NCBI GenBank assembly: GCA_025059435.1 | Contig: JANXDK010000036.1 | Location: 1-5,597, forward strand | DNA: 5,597 nt | Reading direction: 5' to 3' | Source: Thermoproteota archaeon | GTDB taxonomy: Archaea; Thermoproteota; EX4484-205; JAAOZP01 | In this document: positions 1 through 5,597 of the stretch, piece by piece | Layout of the letters: the number at the start of each line of letters is the position of its first letter | How positions within the stretch are numbered: position 1 is the first letter of the stretch | Notes under the pieces: generated by a model | Databases searched by the model: none | The model's input: only the letters and a program-made list of their open reading frames with translations | Told to the model about the DNA's origin: nothing | Program-made: the position numbers and the translations under genes

Positions 1-386
1 AAGTAGTTGAACTAGGCGAGTTAAAAGAAGGATCTTGGCTCATGATCGATAATGAGCCTTGTCAAATAGTTGAGATTTCTCATTCAAAACCTGGCAAACA
101 TGGAAGTGCTAAAGCGCGCGTCGTGGGGATAGGTCTGTTTGACGGTGCTAAGCACACTCTCTTAAGTCCGGTTGATACTAAGGTGGAGGTTCCCCTTATA
201 GAGAAGAGGAATGCACAGGTGCTCACGATAGCCGGTGGTAACGTGCAAGTGATGGATCTCGAAACATATGAGGTCTTCGAACTACCCCTTCCACAGGATC
301 AGGAACTAAGGAAAAGCATTGTCCAAGGAGTAACCGTGGAATATTGGAAAGTTGGCAATAGGCAAAAGATAATGAGAATTAAATAA
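1..386 (+). CDS. eif5A: Translation factor aIF5A (hypusine-containing), 5' end cut by the window
   Basis: This is the archaeal homologue of eIF5A/EF-P, which binds the ribosomal E site and relieves stalled peptide-bond formation, notably at proline stretches. The frame is open from base 3 to the TAA at 384-386, giving 127 visible residues. The ATG at base 42 is not the start: the codons before it read VVELGELKEGSWL, which is the conserved N-terminal strand of the family, so only a handful of residues are missing (family length about 130-135). The N-terminal SH3-like domain carries the hypusine loop PGKHGSAK; the modified lysine is the one in GKHG, codon 96-98. The C-terminal OB-fold half runs from about base 190 and includes VQVMDLETYEVFELP. 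Deoxyhypusine synthase must be encoded elsewhere. The gene converges on rpoF with 5 bases between stop codons. The promoter lies outside the window. The family call is secure. Confidence 0.96.
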   Translation, partial: VVELGELKEGSWLMIDNEPCQIVEISHSKPGKHGSAKARVVGIGLFDGAKHTLLSPVDTKVEVPLIEKRNAQVLTIAGGNVQVMDLETYEVFELPLPQDQELRKSIVQGVTVEYWKVGNRQKIMRIK

Positions 387-391
387 TTAAT
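364..391 (-). terminator. Possible T-rich transcription end of the rpoF operon
   Basis: Read on the minus strand, the bases after the rpoF stop are AT-rich and include a TTTT run at 367-364. They lie inside the last codons of aIF5A. The signal is weaker than the one on the other strand. It is proposed only because the operon must end close by, opposite a highly expressed convergent gene. Confidence 0.25.
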
Positions 392-721
392 TTAAACATA
401 TTTATCTATTATACTCTTAATTTTCTCAGCTTTTTCAAGGGTTAGAAACTCCTTATCCCTTCCTCCCGATAATATTGCCATTATCTCGTGCTTGCTTCTA
501 GGAAGTATGTTTACCAGCATTACCGCCTCCTTTCTAGATAGCCCGGTTTCTCTCATAAGTTCTTCTACAAGTTTCTTGGCTTGATCTGCTGGAAGCTTAG
601 AAACCTCCTTTAAATATTCTAAAACCATTTTCTGATACTGTTTCAAATCCTCCTGTTTTGAAAGTATTTCGAGAGCCTCGGATACGGTTATATCTATTTC
701 GGATGTTTTCCTAATTACCAT
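392..721 (-). CDS. rpoF: DNA-directed RNA polymerase subunit Rpo4/RpoF (Rpb4 homologue)
   Basis: This encodes a 109-residue protein, the usual size for archaeal Rpo4. Rpo4 pairs with Rpo7/RpoE to form the stalk of RNA polymerase, which helps open-complex formation, processivity and termination. The family pattern is clear: SEALEIL near residues 14-20, the QKMVLEYLKEVSKL helix at 30-43, an A-x-x-LV segment, and the C-terminal HRDC-like helices with NILPRSKHEIMAIL at 71-84. The start is ATG at 721. It lies 3 bases after the L21e stop, and an AAAAGGT ribosome binding motif at 736-730 overlaps the end of the L21e gene, 8 bases before the ATG. It is the last gene of the minus-strand run and converges with aIF5A. 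The L21e-RpoF pair is widely conserved in archaea and supports the identification. Confidence 0.93.
   Translation of the reverse strand: MVIRKTSEIDITVSEALEILSKQEDLKQYQKMVLEYLKEVSKLPADQAKKLVEELMRETGLSRKEAVMLVNILPRSKHEIMAILSGGRDKEFLTLEKAEKIKSIIDKYV
403..435 (+). terminator. Probable T-rich transcription end of aIF5A
   Basis: Just past the aIF5A stop the plus strand is AT-rich and holds T runs at 421-424 and 431-435 without an obvious hairpin. Archaeal RNA polymerase can terminate at T-rich tracts in the non-template strand, so this is a reasonable end point. The tract lies inside the 3' end of rpoF, so the aIF5A transcript would be antisense to rpoF there. The exact end is inferred, not seen. 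Confidence 0.35.
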
Positions 722-724
722 TTT

Positions 725-1012
725 TTACAACCTTTTGAAATGCTCCGGTCTTACAATTAAGGTTTTTGCCTTATCTCCGTCCATTACTTGGATGATGTAT
801 GCCCTGCCTCTCTTCCCTATTACTGTCCCTGTTTTACCGTAGAACCTTCTGTGAGGCATTCCCTTGTGTACTGAAGGGTCGTACTTCAGCACAACCTTGT
901 CACCCGGCTTATAGTCTTGCAACAAGTATGATGGTGGTTTAATGCCTCTTTCCCTGACCCTTTTCTTGAGCAGTCCTCTAGTCTTAATCCTCCTGCCAGA
1001 TGTTTGAGGCAT
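725..1012 (-). CDS. rpl21e: 50S ribosomal protein L21e
   Basis: This encodes a 95-residue basic protein of the archaeal/eukaryotic ribosomal protein eL21 family, at the normal archaeal length. eL21 sits in the large subunit and contacts rRNA. Visible marks are the Arg/Lys-rich N-terminal tail (SGRRIKTRGLLKKRVRERG, residues 5-23), the SH3-like core beginning at YKPGDKVVLKYDPSVHKGMPH (34-54), the glycine turn FYGKTGTVIGKRGRAY (57-72) and the terminal IVRPEHFKRL. The start is ATG at 1012, preceded by a strong AAGGAGGAT site at 1026-1018 that lies in the final codons of pus10. It is 3 bases from pus10 and 3 from rpoF. All arginine codons I checked at its start are AGG or AGA. Confidence 0.96.
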   Translation of the reverse strand: MPQTSGRRIKTRGLLKKRVRERGIKPPSYLLQDYKPGDKVVLKYDPSVHKGMPHRRFYGKTGTVIGKRGRAYIIQVMDGDKAKTLIVRPEHFKRL

Positions 1013-1015
1013 GTT

Positions 1016-2308
1016 TTATCCTCCTTCAATCCCCGTAACCTCCATCTCCACTATTTTAACCTTAGTGTTGAGCAAACTCGCTACAGAAGGCACTGTCCTG
1101 CCTTCGTCCCCGTGGAGAAGCTCCTTAACATAGAGTCCGCCGCTGCAGGTTACAATGGCCTCATAAAGATTGTCTCTCAAACGCTTAAAAAAAGCTTGGT
1201 AAACCGTCTTTTTCCTAACCCTATCCCCCCTTCTTTTCAAAACTCTGAGCGGAGTCCTCTGCCTTATAAGGCATCCGGTTAGCTTTTCCGATATTTCTTT
1301 CAACTCCTCTTCAGAAACCTCCCTTTCGGTTTCGAAGATAATCCTGTAGGTCTTCCTCCTCCTTTCAGCCTCTTTCTTCAAACGGGGGACATCTAAGTAG
1401 CTTGTCTTAGTAAATGGAAATACTTCAACCATATTACCAAACCTCCTGTTGAATTCTAGATGAAGATTGTTCAAATCGATATTTCTTACCTTAGGTTCAA
1501 TTATTTCAACTATGAACGGCCTACCGTCTCCGAGCATCTTAACATCCACGTCTTCTCTACCGGCTCCGTGGAACTTCAACTTCCTTCCTTTAAAGGCCGG
1601 TATGAGAACTTCTTCCAGCATCTTTTCTATAGATGGAGTTACGTCATTAGAATCCATGCCCCTCCACTTAGTCTGAGCTATTCCTCCAACCAGCTTCCTA
1701 TAGCTAGACCTTAGGAATATCGAGTTTATTTGCATCGTTACCTTATTATTAATCGCATCATACACGAATAGGACATCGGGCCGCTTCATCCTGACTTTTT
1801 TACCTAATAGTTTTCCAACCTTCTGGTTTATCTCTCTGTTGAGATCATTCTTCAAAGCCTCGCCGAATCCGAGTTTAAAAAAGGATTTCACTTTCTCATC
1901 TTTTTCCTCCAAGGAGATTGGTAATGTAAGCCCAACGTAGAACGTGTCGAACTCTGCTTTAGAAGCTTCTTCAACTATTTTCTCAACAGCCTTGTTAATA
2001 AGCTGATTGATTTCACTGCCGCAAATATAACATGGCTTTGGAGATATTTTAAGGCCGGGGCTATTCTTTTTTATGAAATTTTGCGAATAGTCATGTCCGG
2101 ACTCCGCCAATGCTTTAAAGACCCTGAGAGACTTTTTACTACGCTCCTCTTTTTCTATTTTCTCACTCATAAATAGTAAATCCTTTAGCATTCTGCCCTT
2201 TGTCTCATTATCATATGAGGGGATAAGGCTTGAAAACTGTCTTCCTAAACACCTATTACAAAGAGGTATTGATACTAGGATTTTTCTCAGGGTATTTAAA
2301 AGGTCCAA
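1016..2308 (-). CDS. pus10: tRNA pseudouridine synthase Pus10 (T-loop U54/U55)
   Basis: This encodes 430 residues, within the archaeal Pus10 range. The enzyme isomerises uridine to pseudouridine at position 55, and often 54, of the tRNA T loop; in archaea psi-54 is the substrate for TrmY methylation. The N-terminal THUMP-containing zinc domain shows two Cys pairs, C17/C20 and C93/C96. The catalytic half has HGAGREDVDVKMLGDGRPF at 247-265, with the likely nucleophile Asp253 in GRED. Later conserved blocks are RTPLRVLKRR (351-360) and SGGLYVKELLHGDEGRT (389-405). The start is TTG at 2308: the next ATG (residue 40) would remove the first Cys pair, and TTG sits 4 bases after the srp54 stop with a weak AAGG site at 2322-2319. 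The segment usually read GRY...RGIPQT is SSY...GGIAQT here (201-213), an oddity if my recall of the family is right. T6-T7 runs occur at two Phe-Phe-Lys sites. Confidence 0.93.
   Translation of the reverse strand: MDLLNTLRKILVSIPLCNRCLGRQFSSLIPSYDNETKGRMLKDLLFMSEKIEKEERSKKSLRVFKALAESGHDYSQNFIKKNSPGLKISPKPCYICGSEINQLINKAVEKIVEEASKAEFDTFYVGLTLPISLEEKDEKVKSFFKLGFGEALKNDLNREINQKVGKLLGKKVRMKRPDVLFVYDAINNKVTMQINSIFLRSSYRKLVGGIAQTKWRGMDSNDVTPSIEKMLEEVLIPAFKGRKLKFHGAGREDVDVKMLGDGRPFIVEIIEPKVRNIDLNNLHLEFNRRFGNMVEVFPFTKTSYLDVPRLKKEAERRRKTYRIIFETEREVSEEELKEISEKLTGCLIRQRTPLRVLKRRGDRVRKKTVYQAFFKRLRDNLYEAIVTCSGGLYVKELLHGDEGRTVPSVASLLNTKVKIVEMEVTGIEGG
1018..1026 (-). promoter_or_regulatory. Strong Shine-Dalgarno site for rpl21e, inside the end of pus10
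   Basis: On the minus strand AAGGAGGAT occupies 1026-1018. It encodes part of the last Glu-Gly-Gly of Pus10 and reaches the first base of its stop codon. Seven bases separate GGAGG from the L21e ATG. It is the best match to the archaeal anti-Shine-Dalgarno sequence at any start in the window, in keeping with the high output needed for a ribosomal protein. Confidence 0.8.
1052..1059 (-). promoter_or_regulatory. Candidate internal TATA box for rpl21e-rpoF
   Basis: On the minus strand TTAAAATA runs 1059-1052 in the last codons of pus10 (Lys-Val-Lys-Ile-Val). Archaeal TATA boxes lie about 26 bases before the start point, which would place initiation near 1028 and give a short leader carrying the AAGGAGGAT site. 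The upstream bases (ACTAAGG) make a poor BRE. AT-rich codons alone could produce this, so it is only a candidate. Confidence 0.2.
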
Positions 2309-2312
2309 TTTT

Positions 2313-3626
2313 TTAAAGCCTTAGATGGGGGAGGTTTCTAAAAGCTCCTTTAGAGATTTTCTTGACAGCCTTCTTAGCTAATGTGTACTGCTTTATTAAC
2401 TCCCTGACATCTTTCTCTGAAGTTCCAGACCCCTTTGCAACTCGTCTCACTCGTGAGGAATCCATTATCGTAACATCTTCCCTCTCCTCCTTATTCATCG
2501 AGTTTACGATAGCCCTCCATTTTTTCACTTTTACGAAAAACTCTTCCATCTCTTTCTTGCCAAGCTTTGCCCCGCCAGGGAGGCTGGAGAGTATAGTTTG
2601 GATTCCTCCCATTTTCCTAGCCGATTCTAACTGCTGCACGAATTCTTCTATTGTAAACCTACCGCGAGTCATCCTTTGAGCTCTAAGCATCTCCTCCTTA
2701 GATATCTTCTGTACTCTCTTTACTAACGATTCTAAATCGGGTTTCCCAAGTAGCCTTGATACGAATTTAACCGGATCGAATTCTTCAATCTCGTCAATAC
2801 TTTCTCCGATTCCTATGAAGATTATTGGGGCTCCGACAGAAGCTATTGCAGAGAGGGCTCCGCCTCCTTTTGCTGAACCATCCATCTTAGTCACAACAAC
2901 ATAACCTACTTTCGCAACCTTGTTGAAAGCCTCAGCTTGAACCCTGGCCTGTTGACCAATCATAGCGTCGATTACAAGTATTGTTGCGGTAGGGTTGACC
3001 TCGTTTATTATCTGAGCCATTTCTTCCATGAGGGATTCTTCACTTCTATGTCTACCTGCGGTATCAACCAAGACAACGTTGAGACCAAGCTTCCTGGCCC
3101 ACTCTATGCCTTCTTTTATTACCTCTATAGATGTTTTCTTTGAGACATCCGAGTAGAGGGGTATTTCATCTTTCAAAAGCTGTTTCAACTGGTCTACAGC
3201 ACCAGGTCTGAAGACATCTCCAGCTATCACCCCGACTTTAACGTTCTTATTCCTCAGATAGTGGGCAATCTTACCTACTGTCGTGGTCTTACCAGAGCCC
3301 TGTATTCCCATGAAGACGAATACGTTAAGCTGATTGGGTATTATTCTGAGCTCCTTTTTCTCTCCTCCAAGTATTTTTACGAGCTCCTTGTAAGTAAGAT
3401 AAGAGATTCTGTCTTTAATGGATATTCCATATTCTTCGCGAGCTTCTTTTAAATCCCTTTTAATATTTTCAGTAAGCTGGCTTACGAGCTTCACGTCAAC
3501 GTCTCCCATTATTAATGCTCGCTGAATCTCCCTTAGGTACTCGGCGATTTCTTTGTCGCTTACATATGCCTGTCTCGTAATAAACCTGATGGCATTCTGA
3601 AGTCTCTCGGAAATATTCTCAAGCAT
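2313..3626 (-). CDS. srp54: Signal recognition particle 54 kDa protein (SRP54, GTPase)
   Basis: This encodes 437 residues, normal for archaeal SRP54. SRP54 binds 7S RNA and signal sequences on ribosomes and docks with FtsY at the membrane in a GTP-dependent cycle. The N domain (about 1-85) has ALIMGDVDV at 37-45. The G domain shows G1 GIQGSGKTTT (107-116), the insertion-box motif DVFRPGAVDQL (137-147), G3 DTAGRH (188-193), G4 TKMDG (246-250) running into the archaeal-type GSAKGGGAL closing loop, and GIGE at 272-275. The M domain (about 310-437) has the RNA-binding SRVRRVAKGSG (391-401). It ends at NLPHLRL with no methionine-rich tail and only about six methionines, so the signal-binding groove is less Met-rich than in bacterial Ffh. 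ATG at 3626 overlaps the end of gatB by 8 bases; GGAGA at 3642-3638 is the nearest ribosome binding motif. FtsY is excluded by the M domain. Confidence 0.97.
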   Translation of the reverse strand: MLENISERLQNAIRFITRQAYVSDKEIAEYLREIQRALIMGDVDVKLVSQLTENIKRDLKEAREEYGISIKDRISYLTYKELVKILGGEKKELRIIPNQLNVFVFMGIQGSGKTTTVGKIAHYLRNKNVKVGVIAGDVFRPGAVDQLKQLLKDEIPLYSDVSKKTSIEVIKEGIEWARKLGLNVVLVDTAGRHRSEESLMEEMAQIINEVNPTATILVIDAMIGQQARVQAEAFNKVAKVGYVVVTKMDGSAKGGGALSAIASVGAPIIFIGIGESIDEIEEFDPVKFVSRLLGKPDLESLVKRVQKISKEEMLRAQRMTRGRFTIEEFVQQLESARKMGGIQTILSSLPGGAKLGKKEMEEFFVKVKKWRAIVNSMNKEEREDVTIMDSSRVRRVAKGSGTSEKDVRELIKQYTLAKKAVKKISKGAFRNLPHLRL

Positions 3627-5064
3627 TACTCATCTTCTCTCCAATTAATCTTTTAACCTCGTCTCTCAGTATTGTCGGATCGGCCCTGCCCTGTAGTTTC
3701 TTCTGTACTTCTCCACATATATAGTCTATTACGCGCTCGTTCTTAAACGCGTCTTTTAAGAGCTTCGGATTTTCATCTAAAATACTCGTTATCACCGGGA
3801 CTAGTTCTTCAGGTTTCCTTATGATTTTTAATCCAACACGCTTTACATATTCTTCAGCATCTTCCCCGGTTGAGACTATTTCCCAAAGAACTTGTTTAGC
3901 CATCCTCTTAGTTATATGTCCTTCCTTAATCATCCTTATCAACTTGGCGAGGCCCTCTGGTTTAAACTTATTATTCCTATAGTCTATGCCTAATTCTCTC
4001 CATCTTCTCACCACCTCGTTCATAAGCCAATACGCTACTTCCTCAGGATCATTTAATATTCTCACGGTTTTCTCGAAAAAGTCCGCAACGGGTTTCTCCG
4101 ATACAAGTATCGAAGCAAGTCTCTCTGATATCCCGTATTCCCTTACGAATCTTTCTATTCTCTCATCAGGAAGCTCGGGTAGACTTCTCCTTATGTTCTC
4201 GATAATCTTATCCTCTATTATTATCGGAGGTATATCTGGCTCCGGGAAATATCGATAGTCCTCCTCCATTTCCTTTTCCCTCGAGGTCGCGGTAATCCCC
4301 TCTTTTTCTCCCCATCTCTTTGTGACAGTGCTCTCCATCTTAGGGAGATACTCTAGTCTTAGTTGTTCAAAGCGTAATGCTTGCTCTACTTCTTTAAAAG
4401 AACTTATGTTCTTTATCTCAATCCTGGCTCCACCCGCGTAGGAAATATTGGCATCGCACCTCATAGACCCTTCAAAAGAAGGATCTAATACACCAAGGTG
4501 TTCTAATGTTGTTTGCACTTTTTCTAATACGAGTCTTGCTTCCTTAGGCTGATGTATAGCTGGCTCGGTAACGATTTCAACTAAAGCTATGCCTGCCCTA
4601 TTGTAATCTATATAGGTCTTCTTAACACCGTTTTTCTCAACATGGAGAAGCCTACCAGGGTCTTCTTCAATTTGAATCCTCCTTAATGGTATCCTTTTCC
4701 TCTCGCCGTCAAGGCTTATTGTAACGTATCCACCAACCCCTATAGTCGTACCTCCTGCCTTATCGTATTGGGTTATCTGATAGTTCTTGTTCATATCCGG
4801 GTAAAAATAATTCTTCCTACTGAAAACAACATATGGTTGAACCTTGGCTCCAAGTGCCAGGCATACTGCTATAGCACTCTCTACAGCCCTCTTGTTAACC
4901 TGCGGGAGCGTGCCAGGTAAACCTAAGCATATGGGACAGACGTTTTCATTCGGCTTCTTACCCCGATAATCGGAGGGACAAGGACAGAAAAGCTTCGTTC
5001 TTAAATTGGTTAATTGGACATGTATCTCTAACCCTATTTTAAGCTTGCCAGTTTCTCTTAGCAT
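3619..5064 (-). CDS. gatB: Aspartyl/glutamyl-tRNA amidotransferase subunit B (GatB)
   Basis: This encodes 481 residues. GatB is the tRNA-binding and kinase subunit of GatCAB; it activates the side chain of misacylated Asp-tRNA(Asn) or Glu-tRNA(Gln) so that ammonia from GatA can convert it. The cradle domain shows IGLEIHVQL (10-18), a zinc site C27-x-C29 with C43-x-x-C46, RKNYFYPD (83-90), the acidic QIEEDPGRLLH (131-141), YIDYNRAGIALVEIV (151-165), GSMRCDANIS (199-208) and YRYFPEPDIPP (270-280). The C-terminal part (about 327-475) is the helical YqeY-type tail domain. The length, and the absence of an AspRS-like insertion, favour GatB over archaeal GatE. Since archaea normally use GatDE for Gln-tRNA, Asn-tRNA formation is the likely job. 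GatA and GatC are not adjacent. ATG at 5064 overlaps the mat stop by 7 bases; GAGGGA at 5081-5076 is 11 bases upstream of the start. Confidence 0.95.
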   Translation of the reverse strand: MLRETGKLKIGLEIHVQLTNLRTKLFCPCPSDYRGKKPNENVCPICLGLPGTLPQVNKRAVESAIAVCLALGAKVQPYVVFSRKNYFYPDMNKNYQITQYDKAGGTTIGVGGYVTISLDGERKRIPLRRIQIEEDPGRLLHVEKNGVKKTYIDYNRAGIALVEIVTEPAIHQPKEARLVLEKVQTTLEHLGVLDPSFEGSMRCDANISYAGGARIEIKNISSFKEVEQALRFEQLRLEYLPKMESTVTKRWGEKEGITATSREKEMEEDYRYFPEPDIPPIIIEDKIIENIRRSLPELPDERIERFVREYGISERLASILVSEKPVADFFEKTVRILNDPEEVAYWLMNEVVRRWRELGIDYRNNKFKPEGLAKLIRMIKEGHITKRMAKQVLWEIVSTGEDAEEYVKRVGLKIIRKPEELVPVITSILDENPKLLKDAFKNERVIDYICGEVQKKLQGRADPTILRDEVKRLIGEKMSNA

Positions 5065-5597
5065 ATTCTCATTTTTCCCTCTATCAAATCGTTTATGAAG
5101 CTTCTAAGAGAATCGTTGCTCAGATCTTCCTCAACGACGTTTTCAATCTGCTTCTCCAAAACCTCCATGCTCAACCCTTCTTCGAGAACTGCCTGGACTG
5201 ATACTAGCTTAGGCTTGTTTATGGGTGTTCCTATCTGACTGAGGAGCCAAACGTAGACTTCTTCTATTCCATCAACCTTTTCAATTATGTCGTTAGCTAT
5301 CTTAAACGATAAAACGTTGTATATCTTTCCAACATGACTCACAGGGTTCTTTCCAGCAGCCGCTTCAGAACCAGCGGGTCTTAATAATGCAATTACTCCG
5401 TTAACCCTGTTTCCCCTACCGACTTGACCACTGTCTCCTGCTTCTGCAGACGTGCCAGTAACAGTTAGGTAAATACCATTTTCCCCCCTTCCCCTCACAT
5501 CAAGACTATTCAAAGTTATGTCCACCCTCTTGAAATCGTAATTATTAGCGATGTATTCCTTAAGGTTTTCAACAACCTCTCTCTTAGACCTGAAATA
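5058..5597 (-). CDS. mat: Archaeal S-adenosylmethionine synthetase, C-terminal part (cut by the window)
   Basis: The frame is open from the right edge to the TAA at 5060-5058, giving 179 visible residues. This is the C-terminal 40-45% of the roughly 400-residue archaeal methionine adenosyltransferase, which makes S-adenosylmethionine from methionine and ATP. The signature block GTSAEAGDSGQVGRGNR lies at bases 5456-5406, followed by AAAGKNPVSHVGKIYN, then VDGIEEVYVWLLSQIGTPIN, all typical of the archaeal family and unlike bacterial MetK. The GTG at 5525 is an internal valine codon and not a start: the frame continues upstream through sequence that fits the family. Between the two signature blocks it reads RPAGSEAAAGKNP where I recall RPMSMEA-type sequence in Methanocaldococcus. 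It is the most upstream visible gene of the operon, and its product would feed the many rRNA and tRNA methylations of archaea. Promoter and start are outside the window. Confidence 0.94.
   Translation of the reverse strand, partial: YFRSKREVVENLKEYIANNYDFKRVDITLNSLDVRGRGENGIYLTVTGTSAEAGDSGQVGRGNRVNGVIALLRPAGSEAAAGKNPVSHVGKIYNVLSFKIANDIIEKVDGIEEVYVWLLSQIGTPINKPKLVSVQAVLEEGLSMEVLEKQIENVVEEDLSNDSLRSFINDLIEGKMRIC

Larger units (their letters stand above)
392..5597 (-). other. Apparent six-gene operon mat-gatB-srp54-pus10-rpl21e-rpoF
   Basis: Six minus-strand genes follow one another with overlaps of 7 and 8 bases and gaps of 4, 3 and 3 bases. There is no room for a free-standing promoter or terminator between any two, and each ribosome binding motif lies inside the preceding gene. 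This implies co-transcription and probably translational coupling, especially at the two overlaps. The real first gene and main promoter lie at or beyond the right edge. A secondary promoter inside pus10 is possible. Confidence 0.8.

Noticed and set aside
42..44. ATG at 42 as the start of aIF5A
   Set aside because: In-frame codons from base 3 encode the conserved N-terminal strand (ELKEGSW), so this Met is internal and the gene begins outside the window.
790..876. C/D-box guide RNA suggested by GATGATGT and a later CTGA on the plus strand
   Set aside because: The C box is imperfect, no C'/D' pair with sensible spacing was seen, and the stretch is antisense to the L21e coding sequence.
1004..1714. 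Plus-strand open frames opposite pus10
   Set aside because: They have no recognisable family and lie wholly antisense to a well-conserved gene (the first also reaches a few bases into rpl21e); they are by-products of its codon use. The same holds for plus-strand frames opposite srp54 and gatB.
2313..3626. FtsY (SRP receptor) instead of SRP54
   Set aside because: The GTPase domain alone is shared, but the C-terminal M domain with SRVRRVAKGSG is specific to SRP54/Ffh.
3619..5064. GatE instead of GatB
   Set aside because: GatE is longer because of an AspRS-like inserted domain. At 481 residues with a continuous cradle and YqeY-type tail, this is GatB.
5523..5525. GTG at 5525 as the start of a short S-adenosylmethionine synthetase
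   Set aside because: The frame stays open to the window edge and the family is about 400 residues long; this is an internal valine of a gene cut by the window.
1..5597. CRISPR array, mobile element, tRNA/rRNA gene or unknown multi-gene system
   Set aside because: Coding density leaves no gap over 5 bases, all seven genes belong to known core families, and no direct repeats, terminal inverted repeats or tRNA-like folds were noticed by eye.

Overview
The window is a densely packed piece of an archaeal chromosome holding core information-processing genes. Every reading frame longer than about 95 codons that makes sense belongs to a family that is specific to archaea or has a clear archaeal form: aIF5A, the RNA polymerase stalk subunit Rpo4/RpoF, ribosomal protein L21e, Pus10, SRP54, GatB and the archaeal-type S-adenosylmethionine synthetase. 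The aIF5A and SRP54 sequences, the near-exclusive use of AGG/AGA for arginine and the Lys/Glu/Arg-rich proteins suggest a thermophilic member of the Thermoproteota (TACK) group. That placement is inference from remembered family patterns; no tree could be built.

Layout: the left end carries one plus-strand gene, aIF5A, cut only by the window edge. Everything from 392 to the right end lies on the minus strand and reads right to left as one apparent operon: mat (5' part outside the window), gatB, srp54, pus10, rpl21e, rpoF. The joints are very tight: mat/gatB overlap by 7 bases, gatB/srp54 overlap by 8, and the srp54/pus10, pus10/rpl21e and rpl21e/rpoF gaps are 4, 3 and 3 bases. Ribosome binding sites therefore lie inside the preceding gene. 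aIF5A and rpoF converge with 5 bases between their stop codons, so each transcript must end inside the other gene's 3' end. No stretch longer than 5 bases lacks a gene.

Functionally, the operon spans methyl-donor supply (Mat), indirect aminoacylation of tRNA (GatB), co-translational protein targeting (SRP54), tRNA T-loop pseudouridylation (Pus10), the large ribosomal subunit (L21e) and the transcription machinery (Rpo4). With aIF5A opposite, this is a growth-linked gene-expression locus. I saw no mobile element, CRISPR array, tRNA or rRNA gene, defence module or unknown gene.

The points worth a second look are modest. They are the TTG start and some unusual residues in Pus10, a strong Shine-Dalgarno site written in the last codons of pus10, a possible internal promoter for rpl21e-rpoF, T-tracts inside pus10, the variant segment in Mat, and aIF5A in the position where DUF655/KsgA often follow rpoF in archaea.
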